From: Thermothelomyces thermophilus ATCC 42464 | Lineage: Eukaryota > Ascomycota > Sordariomycetes > Sordariales > Chaetomiaceae | DNA length: 64,000 nucleotides | Reading direction: 5' to 3' | Assembly (NCBI RefSeq): GCF_000226095.1 | Contig: NC_016474.1 | Coordinates: 4,092,001-4,156,000 of the forward strand | Shown here: piece by piece, positions 39,781 to 50,036 of the stretch | Position numbering within the stretch: the stretch's first letter is position 1 | How the letters are laid out: each line of letters starts with the position of its first letter | Program-made: the position numbers and the translations under genes | Notes under the pieces: model-generated | What the model was told of the DNA's origin: nothing | What the model saw: the letters and a program-made list of their open reading frames with translations, nothing else | The model's database searches: none

Positions 39781-40216
39781 TAGTGGGATCAGTATGACTA
39801 TTTCGGCCCACCCGCCTGTTTGGCAATAACAGTTCCTCAGACAAAACAAAGCCCTGCCCGTTATTGCGCGTGGGCGAAGATTAAGTCGCAATGGCGGCGC
39901 AGCAGCAGTATCGCTGTTCTCCACTTATCACCTTCCAGTTGTAGGCCCTCTTAGCTGCTGTTGGTTTGTGTCCCCTATGCAGCTGTTGGTTCTTGGTTGT
40001 TTTTTTGCTCGCGGCTGTGGCCTAGGACCGGTGATCTTACATTGTTCAGCGGCCCTTGAATGCTGTGCACGAATCATCCTGAATGGTCACTTGTCGAACT
40101 ACAGCCATGCTGGTGGGGGATTCTGCCTGCGTGAGACTCCACCGTCAACAGTCGTGTTCGCATTATCGTTTTGTTTCTCGCCCAGACCTCTTGCAACCTG
40201 CCGCAATCACGTGTCC
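39781..40216. other. Intergenic, no gene seen
   Basis: This lies between the AT-rich relic and the 3' end of the FTA2-like gene. Short open frames here have no recognisable domain. Confidence 0.45.
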
Positions 40217-41402
40217 TCAACAATCCACAACACCTGCAATTTCCTCTCCTCCGGCTCCCCCAGCTTTCGGCAGATTATCCTTTTGCACTCCCTCATCGTC
40301 CTGGGACTCGGGCGCCGCGTATAGCTCGTATTTCAGAAACGCATCAGCCGCCTTTGGGTCGTCCTCCCACCTGCGCCAGTCATAAGCCGTCGGGTCGATC
40401 CCGTAGTAGCCGAGCGGGTCGCCGTCCGGGACGCCGTAATGGGCTTCCAGTGTAGTTGGTCCATCATATCCTGGATCTCCCCAGTCCCACCTCTCTCCCA
40501 TTCCGAAGTGGACAATGGACACGTGAAGATTCAGAGCGTCATTATGCCTCTGCCTCAGCAATTCTACGCGGTCAATGGCTTCAAAGCACGGACTGGGCAT
40601 CGTCCAGGACCGGCTGAAGTCGATGAGTTTCCCGCTGGCCATGTAATTCCTGGGGCCAATGTCGCGCACGAGAATGCCCAACTTGTGGAGGTCTTCCAGG
40701 TCCCGCCAATGGTCGTGTAGCCTCGACGGGACGAACGGCGTGTAGTCCGTCACTAGCTCTTTGACGATGGCGCGAACAGGTAGATGACGGTGAACCTCCC
40801 ACCGCCCCCAGAAGTTGCAGCCGTCGAGGACGGTCTCGGTATTGGCTGGGACATGCGGAAGAATATCCGTTCCACTAGCCACCTCGGCGACTTCGGCCTC
40901 CTGCTGGGGTGTAAGGAGGAGGTAGCCGTATGCGCGAACCGCGAGATCTTCACGGCCTTCCTGCTTCAGACGCCCGTAGACGCGGCACTCGCAGTTGAAA
41001 GGATCGAGGAAGTCGATGTAATGGAGCGGTGAGGAAAGGCGACGGGTGAGGTATCGGCCTGTAGTACTCCCGAGATACCTAGGCAAGGCGAAAGGAAACT
41101 GACATGCGGGTAATTCCATTTTTAGGTCAATTTGGTTGGCGCGTTAATTATGGTGCGCGTGTTTGTTTAAACGCGCGTCACAAGCTGCCGGAGGAGCTAC
41201 ATACCATTTTTAGGACATAGTACGGGTCCAATCCGTTGATTTTGACCTTCCACACTCTGGAATCAACATCGCTGTCGGGGTTTCCAAGTTCCTCGATAAA
41301 TTCAATATCGGCGTGCGCTGTAGCGGTGAAGGGGGCAAGCTTCGGGCCCGGGACCTGTGGAAGAGGCTTCGGGGGATTGGGAAGGCTTGCGACGGACGCC
41401 AT
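40217..41402 (-). CDS. FTA2-type kinase-like protein (Sim4/FTA2 family), two exons
   Basis: The spliced protein has 359 residues: exon 1 41402-41205 (66 codons), intron 41204-41099 (GTATGT to CAG, phase 0), exon 2 41098-40217. The N-terminus contains LPQVPGPKLAPFTATAHADI and ELG...VWKVKINGLDPYYVLKM, matching the glycine-loop-like and lysine strand of fungal proteins annotated as kinetochore Sim4 complex subunit FTA2. Exon 2 has FNCECRVYGRLKQEGREDLA and a catalytic-loop-like VRDIGPRNY (residues 210-218) followed by LIDFSRSW. This is a kinase-fold layout in which the usual His of HRD is Val, while Asp212 and Asn217 are kept. Whether this expanded family acts at kinetochores in filamentous fungi is doubtful. 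Aminoglycoside-phosphotransferase-like or pseudokinase roles are alternatives. The tail beyond residue 300 is low complexity. Confidence 0.85.
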
Positions 41403-41539
41403 GGCATGCGCGGTGCGCTCGTCTAAGTGTGCGTATTGGAAATGAAGAAATTAAGGAAATGAAGAAAGAATTCAGCGGGGACGAGTTTGTTTGGAGTGAG
41501 GTAATGAGGCCGGTAATTCGATGACTGTTGTCAAAAGCG
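41403..41539. other. 5' flank of the FTA2-like gene
   Basis: This short GC-rich upstream region passes into AT-rich sequence at about 41.54 kb. Confidence 0.4.
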
Positions 41540-41880
41540 CTAGAGCTTCTAAAGTACTAAGCACGTGCTAGCCATAGCATATAACACGCTTATAAACACT
41601 TTAGCTATTTCCTTTATCTAAATATCACTTGCTTTTTTCTCCTTTGTAGACAGTTTAATAAGGTACCTTTTAGACCTTTAAACCATGTAATTTACTATAA
41701 AGTATTTTTAAATGCTTACTTAAGCTTATTATCATCTTTAATAGGAATAAATATAATAATACTAAATTCATATAGGTTAGTACTATTTTAAGAACCCTAA
41801 GTTAGAATTAGTATACTAGTATTGACTTTAGTAAGTACTAGCCTAGTATTAGTACTAGACTAATTCCAAACCCTGCGTTA
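41540..41880. repeat. AT-rich RIP-like relic
   Basis: About 340 bp of strongly AT- and TpA-rich sequence lie in GC-rich surroundings, similar in composition to the repeat island at the left of the window. The family is not identifiable. Confidence 0.5.
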
Positions 41881-41942
41881 GCAGGTGGCTGCCTAGCAAG
41901 CACCAACCGAGCCCCCGGTGTCTCAGAGACTTTGTAAAGCTC

Positions 41943-42309
41943 ATGGGCCACCGAGTGCCTAAGATATCGAACGGCAACCCTCGACAGGTACACTTGACAA
42001 CCGTCGTCAAGGTGATCGAATTCGGCAGCTACCCCGACCCGAGATCGGTCCTCTCCACACTAGAAGCATCCATGAAGTGGTTCTGGCAACAGTGGCAAGA
42101 CTCACACCAAGGCGGCGAGATCTCCAAGTAAATATGGCAACTTTCCCGACCCCGAATGGACCCTGGATCACCTGGATGCCATGAAGTGTGGATGGGTGTG
42201 CAAGAATCCACAGTGGGTCATTCGGGTACTGAAGGACGGCAACGACACGATATTGAGCTACGGACCGAGTCTCGACTATGAAGAAGGCAATTCTCTGCAG
42301 GACCTCTGA
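41943..42309 (+). pseudogene. Coding-like relic with two related YPDP/FPDP segments, unknown family
   Basis: An open frame from 41943 reads through EFGSYPDPRSVLSTLEAS and MKWFWQQWQDSHQGGEISK to a stop near 42131. In a shifted frame, coding-like sequence continues directly with KYGNFPDPEWTLDHLDAMKC and VIRVLKDGNDTILSYGPSLD, ending at TGA 42307-42309. The two pieces resemble each other (YPDP and FPDP followed by a leucine-rich helix and MK-W). The composition looks like real protein rather than chance. The frame change suggests a broken gene or an intron that I cannot place. I do not recognise the family. Confidence 0.4.
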
Positions 42310-44016
42310 TTACAGCTTGGGCGAGTTGGACAAGGAGGGCAGAGAAGCTAACCCGAATTACGTATCTCTATTTGAACACAGACGAGCCGGATTCTGGATC
42401 ACATGTGGTGCGCCAACGATCCGCTGCAGGCCAACCTAGCCCAGCAAAGCGACTGGCGCGTTTTCAAGCAGCAGATGCGAGCGAGCTGGTCCCCGCCCCT
42501 GCTCAGGATGATGCTCCTCTTCGCGGCCATGATCACCTGTTGCATCCCCTTGTCTGCCGCTGGGTGGGTGAACCGACTGTTCGTGCCCGTCCGTGTCGTA
42601 TAATATGGAGAGGCGCTCGTCGCCATCGGCCTGCTCGCAAAGACGGCACGACAGGAGGAGTCGGCTCGCGGCCAACCTCGACTGATATTCAGCGTCGGCC
42701 AGCATCTGCCGGCGGGAGGGACCCAAGGTCTGTCGTTCGGTGAGAGGACAGATGAGGAGTCTGTAATGACCACTAGTGTTCTGTAATTATGCTGGATTCA
42801 GCCGTGTCGCCGACGGAAACAAGGCTGATGTCTTGGCCGCACCACTGTCCAGAGTGCGCGAGCGGCCTCGGCCATCCCAGGTTGCAGATGCCGCTGACGC
42901 GTGGTGTGGTCGTGATGAGGAACGAGATGGGCTTAGTCGGAGAGTGTGGGCCGAGTGTTGAACCACCAAGTAATGCAACTAGCCAGGTCAGCGGTCGAAG
43001 CTGCGATTATTCGTATACACTAGTATGTACATACAGTGCCTGAGTTGGGTTCAGTCGGGAACGTGTGAGGCAGGACGGAACGGCGGACTTTTGGTGGTCT
43101 ACATGGCAGTGGAGGAGGGTTGTAGGAGGGATCCGATCCTAGGGCCGGGTTGTTGTGTAGTTTTGTTGTTGCGATTCCCGGCGTTTCTTGTAGACGGGTT
43201 GGAGTTCAATTGGGTGTTTGAAATTTTGGGTATTTAATTACAGGTTTCTTGGTTAAAACACGGATAGAGTTTGACTTGGACTCGAGAAGCCCACCCTACT
43301 CAAGTACATACGAGTTCAGGGGATCTATGGTCGAGATGCCCATAAATTCTTCTTTTCATCTGACATTCTGCACTTATAGCAGGTGTGACCTACGGTACAC
43401 AGCTGTGCTTCAGGTGGAATCGTAATGGAAGGTCCTCGAGGCATCATCAACTTCAATCTCGCTGGCTTATTACTCAACCAGGATCCCCCTCTGATACCTT
43501 GTTTCCTTGTTACGTTCCTGGTCTCTCGGCAAGATGCTATCTCAGCTAAGCTGTAGTAGGGTTAACCGGACCTCCTTGCCTGGTTGTCAGCGAACAAGTG
43601 AAAGGGAGGTGCCGAACCTGAGCCTGCAATTCGTGGATTTTGGGGGGCCCACCCGCGACCCCTTAATAACCCGGGAAACCGGGAACGGGAGCCAAGCTCA
43701 GCTTCCGAGATGCCAAGTCGGTTTTAGTCTGAGCGGCGGGGGGTAACATTTCTCGGCGAACGGCCCGTGATGGAGGGGGAGCAAGCGGGAAGTCGGCAAG
43801 TCTGAAGAGGGTGACGGAGGGAAACAGAAGAAGAGGAGCAGGGGACACCAAAAATAACGCGAGAGAGGAACCGGGGAAAATTCACAAGATAAATAGGAAG
43901 CCTGCTTATAAAGATGGGTCGTCTAATAGAAATGGTCTCCATCCAGAATCTGTTTCCCAGAGTCGCGGTCAGACAGTCGAACCAGAAGGTAATAATTATT
44001 ACAAAGACACAACACG
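42310..44016. other. Intergenic with possible further coding relics; 5' flank of the GH7 gene
   Basis: Open frames between 42.37 and 42.78 kb on both strands may continue the relic to the left, but I find no family or splice structure. From 43.0 kb onward the sequence looks non-coding and serves as upstream region of the GH7 gene. Confidence 0.45.
43907..43912 (+). promoter_or_regulatory. Candidate TATA box of the GH7 gene, with possible CreA/CRE1 sites nearby
   Basis: TATAAA lies 105 bp upstream of the GH7 start codon, a usual distance in fungi. Words matching the carbon-catabolite repressor consensus SYGGRG occur at 43736-43741 (GCGGGG) and 43871-43876 (CCGGGG). In GC-rich DNA such short matches are weak evidence. 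Confidence 0.4.
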
Positions 44017-45411
44017 ATGGGGCAGAAGACTCTCCAGGGGCTGGTGGCGGCGGCGGCACTGGCAGCCTCGGTGGCGAACGCGCAGCAACCGGGCACCTTC
44101 ACGCCCGAGGTGCATCCGACGCTGCCGACGTGGAAGTGCACGACGAGCGGCGGGTGCGTCCAGCAGGACACGTCGGTGGTGCTCGACTGGAACTACCGCT
44201 GGTTCCACACCGAGGACGGTAGCAAGTCGTGCATCACCTCTAGCGGCGTCGACCGGACCCTGTGCCCGGACGAGGCGACGTGCGCCAAGAACTGCTTCGT
44301 CGAGGGCGTCAACTACACGAGCAGCGGGGTCGAGACGTCCGGCAGCTCCCTCACCCTCCGCCAGTTCTTCAAGGGCTCCGACGGCGCCATCAACAGCGTC
44401 TCCCCGCGCGTCTACCTGCTCGGGGGAGACGGCAACTATGTCGTGCTCAAGCTCCTCGGCCAGGAGCTGAGCTTCGACGTGGACGTATCGTCGCTCCCGT
44501 GCGGCGAGAACGCGGCCCTGTACCTGTCCGAGATGGACGCGACGGGAGGACGGAACGAGTACAACACGGGCGGGGCCGAGTACGGGTCGGGCTACTGTGA
44601 CGCCCAGTGCCCCGTGCAGAACTGGAACAACGGGACGCTCAACACGGGCCGGGTGGGCTCGTGCTGCAACGAGATGGACATCCTCGAGGCCAACTCCAAG
44701 GCCGAGGCCTTCACGCCGCACCCCTGCATCGGCAACTCGTGCGACAAGAGCGGGTGCGGCTTCAACGCGTACGCGCGCGGTTACCACAACTACTGGGCCC
44801 CCGGCGGCACGCTCGACACGTCCCGGCCTTTCACCATGATCACCCGCTTCGTCACCGACGACGGCACCACCTCGGGCAAGCTCGCCCGCATCGAGCGCGT
44901 CTACGTCCAGGACGGCAAGAAGGTGCCCAGCGCGGCGCCCGGGGGGGACGTCATCACGGCCGACGGGTGCACCTCCGCGCAGCCCTACGGCGGCCTTTCC
45001 GGCATGGGCGACGCCCTCGGCCGCGGCATGGTCCTGGCCCTGAGCATCTGGAACGACGCGTCCGGGTACATGAACTGGCTCGACGCCGGCAGCAACGGCC
45101 CCTGCAGCGACACCGAGGGTAACCCGTCCAACATCCTGGCCAACCACCCGGACGCCCACGTCGTGCTCTCCAACATCCGCTGGGGCGACATCGGCTCCAC
45201 CGTCGACACCGGCGATGGCGACAACAACGGCGGCGGCCCCAACCCGTCATCCACCACCACCGCTACCGCTACCACCACCTCCTCCGGCCCGGCCGAGCCT
45301 ACCCAGACCCACTACGGCCAGTGTGGAGGGAAAGGATGGACGGGCCCTACCCGCTGCGAGACGCCCTACACCTGCAAGTACCAGAACGACTGGTACTCGC
45401 AGTGCCTGTAG
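44017..45411 (+). CDS. GH7 endoglucanase with C-terminal CBM1 (EG I / Cel7B type), secreted
   Basis: The single-exon gene encodes 464 residues and hydrolyses internal beta-1,4-glucosidic bonds of cellulose outside the cell. Residues 1-22 are a signal peptide (cut after VANA, leaving an N-terminal Gln). The GH7 core spans about 23-400. The catalytic motif is NEMDILEAN, with nucleophile E219, D221 and acid/base E224. Block by block the core follows Trichoderma reesei EG I as I recall it ([55 protein letters not shown]) rather than cellobiohydrolase I. A Thr/Ser/Pro linker (about 400-428) leads to a fungal cellulose-binding module (429-464) with Cys436, 447, 453 and 463 and aromatic W441, Y459 and W441-side residues for binding. 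The start context is ACACGATGG. It converges on the MFS gene 340 bp away. Confidence 0.95.
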
Positions 45412-45751
45412 AGGCCGGATCCTCTCTGACTGGGTCCCGACCGGGGACGTGTCTTGAGGAAGAAGGGAGAGGGCATCGAGGTTCATTGTACATAGTAGAT
45501 AGGTATCTTTCCGAATAGTATGTACATACATACATGGGTACATAAGGTATATACGTAGCATATGAACGAACCTTGGTGCGTTATTTCGTGCTCGATATGT
45601 GGTGATTATGCATATTTTATGATGTGATCCTTGCAGGCCTCGATCTAATTAATTATGCTGTTCATTTTCCTCGCTTTCTTGCGTCTTGAGATTACAAAAA
45701 AAAAAAAAAAAAAAATAACACTCTTCTACCCAACTCCCAAATCCCCCCCGC
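45412..45751. other. Shared 3' region of two convergent genes
   Basis: This 340-bp gap between the GH7 stop and the MFS stop contains an A run at 45696-45714 and ATAC/GTAC-rich sequence, and no gene. Confidence 0.55.
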
Positions 45752-47563
45752 TTACACCAGATACCGGAACCCCTTGTTCCGCTGCTCGGGCCGGTCCGCG
45801 TCGACGGCCGCGGCCGTGCCCGTGCCCGGGCCCGCGCCAACCTCCTCCTCCTGCTCCTGCCGGTCGAGCTGGCGGTTGAGGCGGACGAGGATGATTCGGA
45901 AGGCAAGGCAGCCGGCGATGGCGACCCCGAACATGGCGGTGACGATGCCGTAGCTCTTGCGGAACCCGTTCTCCTCGAGGTCCCAGACGTAGGAGCCGGC
46001 GACGTTGCCGAGCTGGCTGAAGGCGTTGATCATGGCGATGGCGACGGCCCGCTTGGCCGGCGGGCGCGGGAACGACGACGAGATCCACGAGTAGAAGACG
46101 ATGAACCCCGCGTAGCTGCTCGCCTGCAGGAACAGCGCCACGTACCGCGCCGCCACGTTGAGCGTCGACATGCTGATCACGAACCCCACCAGGCCCAGCA
46201 CGATCGGGCCGGTAATGTGCCAGAACTGGGTCACGTTAGTTACCTTTCCGAAAGAAAAAAAAAAAAAAAAAAACTGGAAGACATACCTTGTCTTGGGTGC
46301 GGTCCGAGTGCCACGCGTTCACCAGCGAGACCAAGCAGGCAAACACCCAGGGGGGAGCGCTCATGAGCAGCGTGGGCACGTAGTCGAAGCCCAGGGTGCC
46401 GGTGAGGGTAGGCTGGAGAGAAAAAAAAAATTATGGTCAGCTCTTCCTCTGGAAAAAATAAAACCGTCAAACGAACAGAGAGAGAGGGGAAAAAAAGGGG
46501 GGGAAAGGGAGAAGGACGTACGAAAAAGGCGTTAAAGGAGAGGCCGACGACGTATGCGGTGAGGGTGAACATCATGAGGTAGACCTTGGGGTCCTTGCCG
46601 GCGAGGATCAGGCCGGTCCAGACGGTCTGGCCGGGCTCGTCGTCCCTGTCGGCCGTGCCGACGTCCTCGGTCATGCGCAGCTGGGCCACGTAGCGCTCCT
46701 CCTCGGTGAAGCCGCGCGAGTTGTGCGGCAGGTCGGGCAGGATGATGGCGGCCAGGACGGCGAAGAACATGGTGGCGGCGCCCTCGACTATTGTTTAATA
46801 ATATTTGATTTTGACCGTCAGTCTCAGTCCTATATGTATGTACACACACACCAAAAAAAAAAAAAAAAAAAAAGAAGAGAAAAGAAAAAAGAAATCTCGG
46901 AAGGATTCGGGGCTCGCTCGTACTGTAAAACAGCCAGCGCCAGGCGGCGTGGCCGAGGACGCCCTGCATGTTGGAGAGGACGCCGGCGCCGACGAGGGCG
47001 GAGAAGGCGTTGGAGATGAGGTTGCCGCAGAAGAGGAGGGCGTTGCGGGTGGTCAGCTCGCGGCGGGTGTACCACTTGGACAGGATGAGGAGGGCGCCCG
47101 GCAGGAAGGCGGCCTCGACGAAGCCGAGGAAGAAGCGGACGGCCACCATGCCGCCGAAGCCCGTGACGAGGCCCGACAGGGTCGAGATCAGGCCCCAGAT
47201 CATCATGGAGCAGGCGATGTAGAGGGACGGGCGCGAGACCAGGTTGATGGCCATGTTGGACGGCACCTGCATCAGGATGTAGCCGACGTAGAGGATGCTC
47301 AGGCAGGTCGCGTATTCGTTGTACGAGAGCTTCAGGTCGTCCTGCAGGCCCTTGAGACGCGCCGCCGCGATGTTGTTGCGGTCCAGGTAGTTCATGATGT
47401 AGAGGAGGATGAAGTAGGAGCACCGCGCGTCCAGCTTGCGCTTCAGGCTCTTCTCGACCTCGGCCCGCCGCCCGGGATCCAGCGCGAAGGCCGTCTCCAG
47501 CTCGGCAGCACCCCCCTTCAGCTCATGCTGTTGGGCCCCGGCCTTCTCTGCTGCCGCGTCCAT
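45752..47563 (-). CDS. MFS transporter, anion:cation symporter (ACS/Dal5-like) family, four exons
   Basis: The spliced protein has 501 residues. Exons on the minus strand are 47563-46924, 46787-46522, 46412-46287 and 46225-45752, with donors GTACGA, GTACGT and GTATGT, AG acceptors, and the frame kept at all joins. The ATG at 47563 is preceded by CAA; the open frame upstream has no other ATG. The family signature is YLDRNNIAAARLKGLQDD after TM1 and NEYATCLSILYVGYILMQVPSNM in TM2, followed by WRWLFYIEGAATM and a second six-helix half ending RLNRQLDRQEQ. ACS members import organic anions such as allantoate, nicotinate or pantothenate; the substrate cannot be read from sequence. The three introns carry long pyrimidine runs on the sense strand (A runs on the plus strand near 46256, 46421 and 46853). 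It converges on the GH7 gene. Confidence 0.92.
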
Positions 47564-50036
47564 TTGGGTCGGCTTCGGTGGTAGTGGTGGTGTTGCTGAC
47601 CGTGGACGTTCCAAGGAGAGGGAGGGAGGGAGAAGGGGGGGAGGAGGGGGGAGAGACCTAATAAGGTGTCATTGCAAGCGGGTAGCGGAGGATGAGACAA
47701 AGCTTGATATATAATATATACACGACTTCCCGCCCGGTGACAAAAATCCGCCCCCATCCCATACCACTCCCGGCCTTTTCCCACTTTTCCCCCTTTGCCC
47801 GGGGCAGGCCGGGGTATCTGCCGGGGAGAGGACGGTCTACTTACCGCAGTCCATCCGCACGGGATACCGAGCACTACACTGATCCGCACAACTGGCTCGC
47901 TCCCCGTCAAGGGTCCCGTCAAGGGAGAGGAAAACCGCACGCACACACACACACACACCAAAAAATGGCACTAACGTTACACAGTAATTCCGCCGTCAAG
48001 CGAGCGCCCCAGTTTTATTCCGGGAACACCTTGTTGTGGCATGTCAAAGGTATTGGCAAATCGTCAAGCTTCCTCGCGCCGTTGCAGTGCCGAACGCCAA
48101 TTGCATGAGGCTGATGCAGGGTATGGCACTGGCCGGCTGGAGATGGTGGAGATTGGTGAAAAACAGATGGGGCCATGTTGGGGAACATGGGGAATGTCGG
48201 GGAGCGCTGCGGAGGTGTGGGAGGTGGAACTTGTTTGGGCTGCTAAGACCGAGAGATCTTCTCGAAAAAATTTGAGAAGAGCATGACCCCACGAAACCAA
48301 CATAAGTACACTAACACAGAAGGGCAACTGAACGTAGAGGATTTTTTTTGCGTCTTTTTTTTTTTTTTTTTTTTTCGTCTTCTTTTGTCTTTTTGTCCCT
48401 CATCCGAAATACGAAGCCAGCTCGCTTTTCGGGGGGCGGATCCGGACTGCCTCTCCCGGTGCTCCCTCTCCCCAACGTTTTGCAAGCAAAAAGATACCTT
48501 GATGCTACCTACTCCGTACCTCCAAACATACACACCAATCAAGTATTTTACTAGATGTCTTACTCCGCACACTCCATACGCACAATCCCGAATACCCAAA
48601 TTCCCTGCAGCCGTGGGATGCTACTCCGTACACTACACTACCCAGACCCGACCCGTCCACCGATGGCGTGGGGTCGCAACGGACCGTTCTGGGTTACATC
48701 CCCGCCCTGATCGGGCCTTTTCCCATGCAATCGGACTTTAGCAGCGAACAAGGCTCCGCTGCGCACGACTTGGCGTGATCCCTGGCGTACACTACGTGTG
48801 TTGGTGTGTCTCGCCCTACTCCGGGCCACGGCACCGAGGTACACTACGCAAACTAGCGCAGCGCGCCGTCGACGTCATGGACTTCCCCCCCCACCCCCAT
48901 CCCCACTCTCCCGACCCCTGGGGGATGCCGAATTCATCCACACAGGGTTAGTTATTGCTCTCGCCCCAGTTGCTCCCCCCAGGTTTGCTCCTCCGCCCCA
49001 AACTCCGCCCTCCGCGTTTGCGTGCGACACTACACTAGACGCTCTCAGTCGCTTACCCTGGCGGGCCTGGGCGGGGCCCCCGGACATGTCCGCGGTCCTG
49101 GATGTTCGTGGTTAGTGTACACTAGTCGAAAACAGCGGGTTCTCCCGGATGTCATTCCCTTCCCCCAAGTGAGGCACACGAGCAACAGAAGCCCGGGGTC
49201 TCCTTGGTTTATAGCCCGGCAGACACGGCCTTGCAGTGGCGACTAGCGTGGGGGTCATCGTGCTCCTTACAGTAGTGATTTGGAGGACTCGGTAAGTTCA
49301 TGTGTCCGTGGGGGTTAACTGTGGAAACACCGTGACGCTGCCGGTGATCATAACTTTTGCTCCAGACCGCCGGACAGGGCAAAACGCTAGTTTTTTGGGG
49401 GCGGGGAGGTTCGGGCAGTCACGCCGGTCAACCGGATCAAAAAAGCGGTATAATTATCCAATCTGGACGGTCTGGACTCGTCGGGATCGGAATGCCGAGG
49501 TAGCCCCATCATCATCCGGCCGTGTTACCAGCTTTTTAACTCTGGAGCTTTGGAACTCCGACAGGAGGTGCCCAAAGCATGTATATAAATAACAGGACTA
49601 CGGGCCGTAAATCCCAGCATACCTAACTTAGCGATCACAACCAGCCATGGGAAGAAACAAGAACGTATTATTACTCGTTACATACAACTAAACCCCAGTA
49701 TCTAATTAGACCTGGTTGGTGACTTTCGTGGTCCTCCTGGCCTTGAAACCGGTCAAGACCAACTAGACATGACTGGCAGCAAGCCAGCTCTGCTCGGTAT
49801 GTATGACAGATATATATATATATACGGGGCTGCTCGCCCGAGTCCCTGTCCCGGGAGCCCGACGTGGTCGTGGTCGTGTCCGCATCCCTTGGCACGCGAT
49901 CCTGCGTCATAATCACGTACCGTCCGGCAGTATTCAGTATTTGTACATCGACTCGCTTCGTCCCAGTATCATGGCGTTTCACCTCAGACCGAGGGCGCTT
50001 GGGTAGGTAGGTAGGGAGCTAGTCGACCGGCCCCTG
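47564..50036. other. Intergenic, 2.5 kb, no gene recognised; motif-rich
   Basis: This interval holds the MFS 5' flank and the 3' flank of the regulator gene. It contains a CA repeat (about 47939-47958), a T run (48357-48375), two TACTCCGTA words (48510-48518, 48622-48630) and a cluster of TACACTA words between 48629 and 49124. Small open frames have no recognisable domain. Confidence 0.55.
48629..49124. repeat. Cluster of TACACTA / TAGTGTA words
   Basis: Exact copies stand at 48629, 48634, 48788, 48840, 49031, and 49118 on the plus strand, and 49113 on the minus strand (overlapping as the palindrome TAGTGTACACTA). All lie in the intergenic region between the MFS promoter and the regulator 3' end. 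The role is unknown. Confidence 0.6.

Noticed and set aside
43999-45159. 386-codon open frame on the minus strand
   Set aside because: It is antisense to the GH7 gene, whose catalytic motifs, signal peptide and CBM1 are unmistakable.
48500-49130. CRISPR-like array from repeated short words
   Set aside because: The repeats are 7-9 bp with irregular spacing, and CRISPR arrays are not expected in a fungal nuclear genome.
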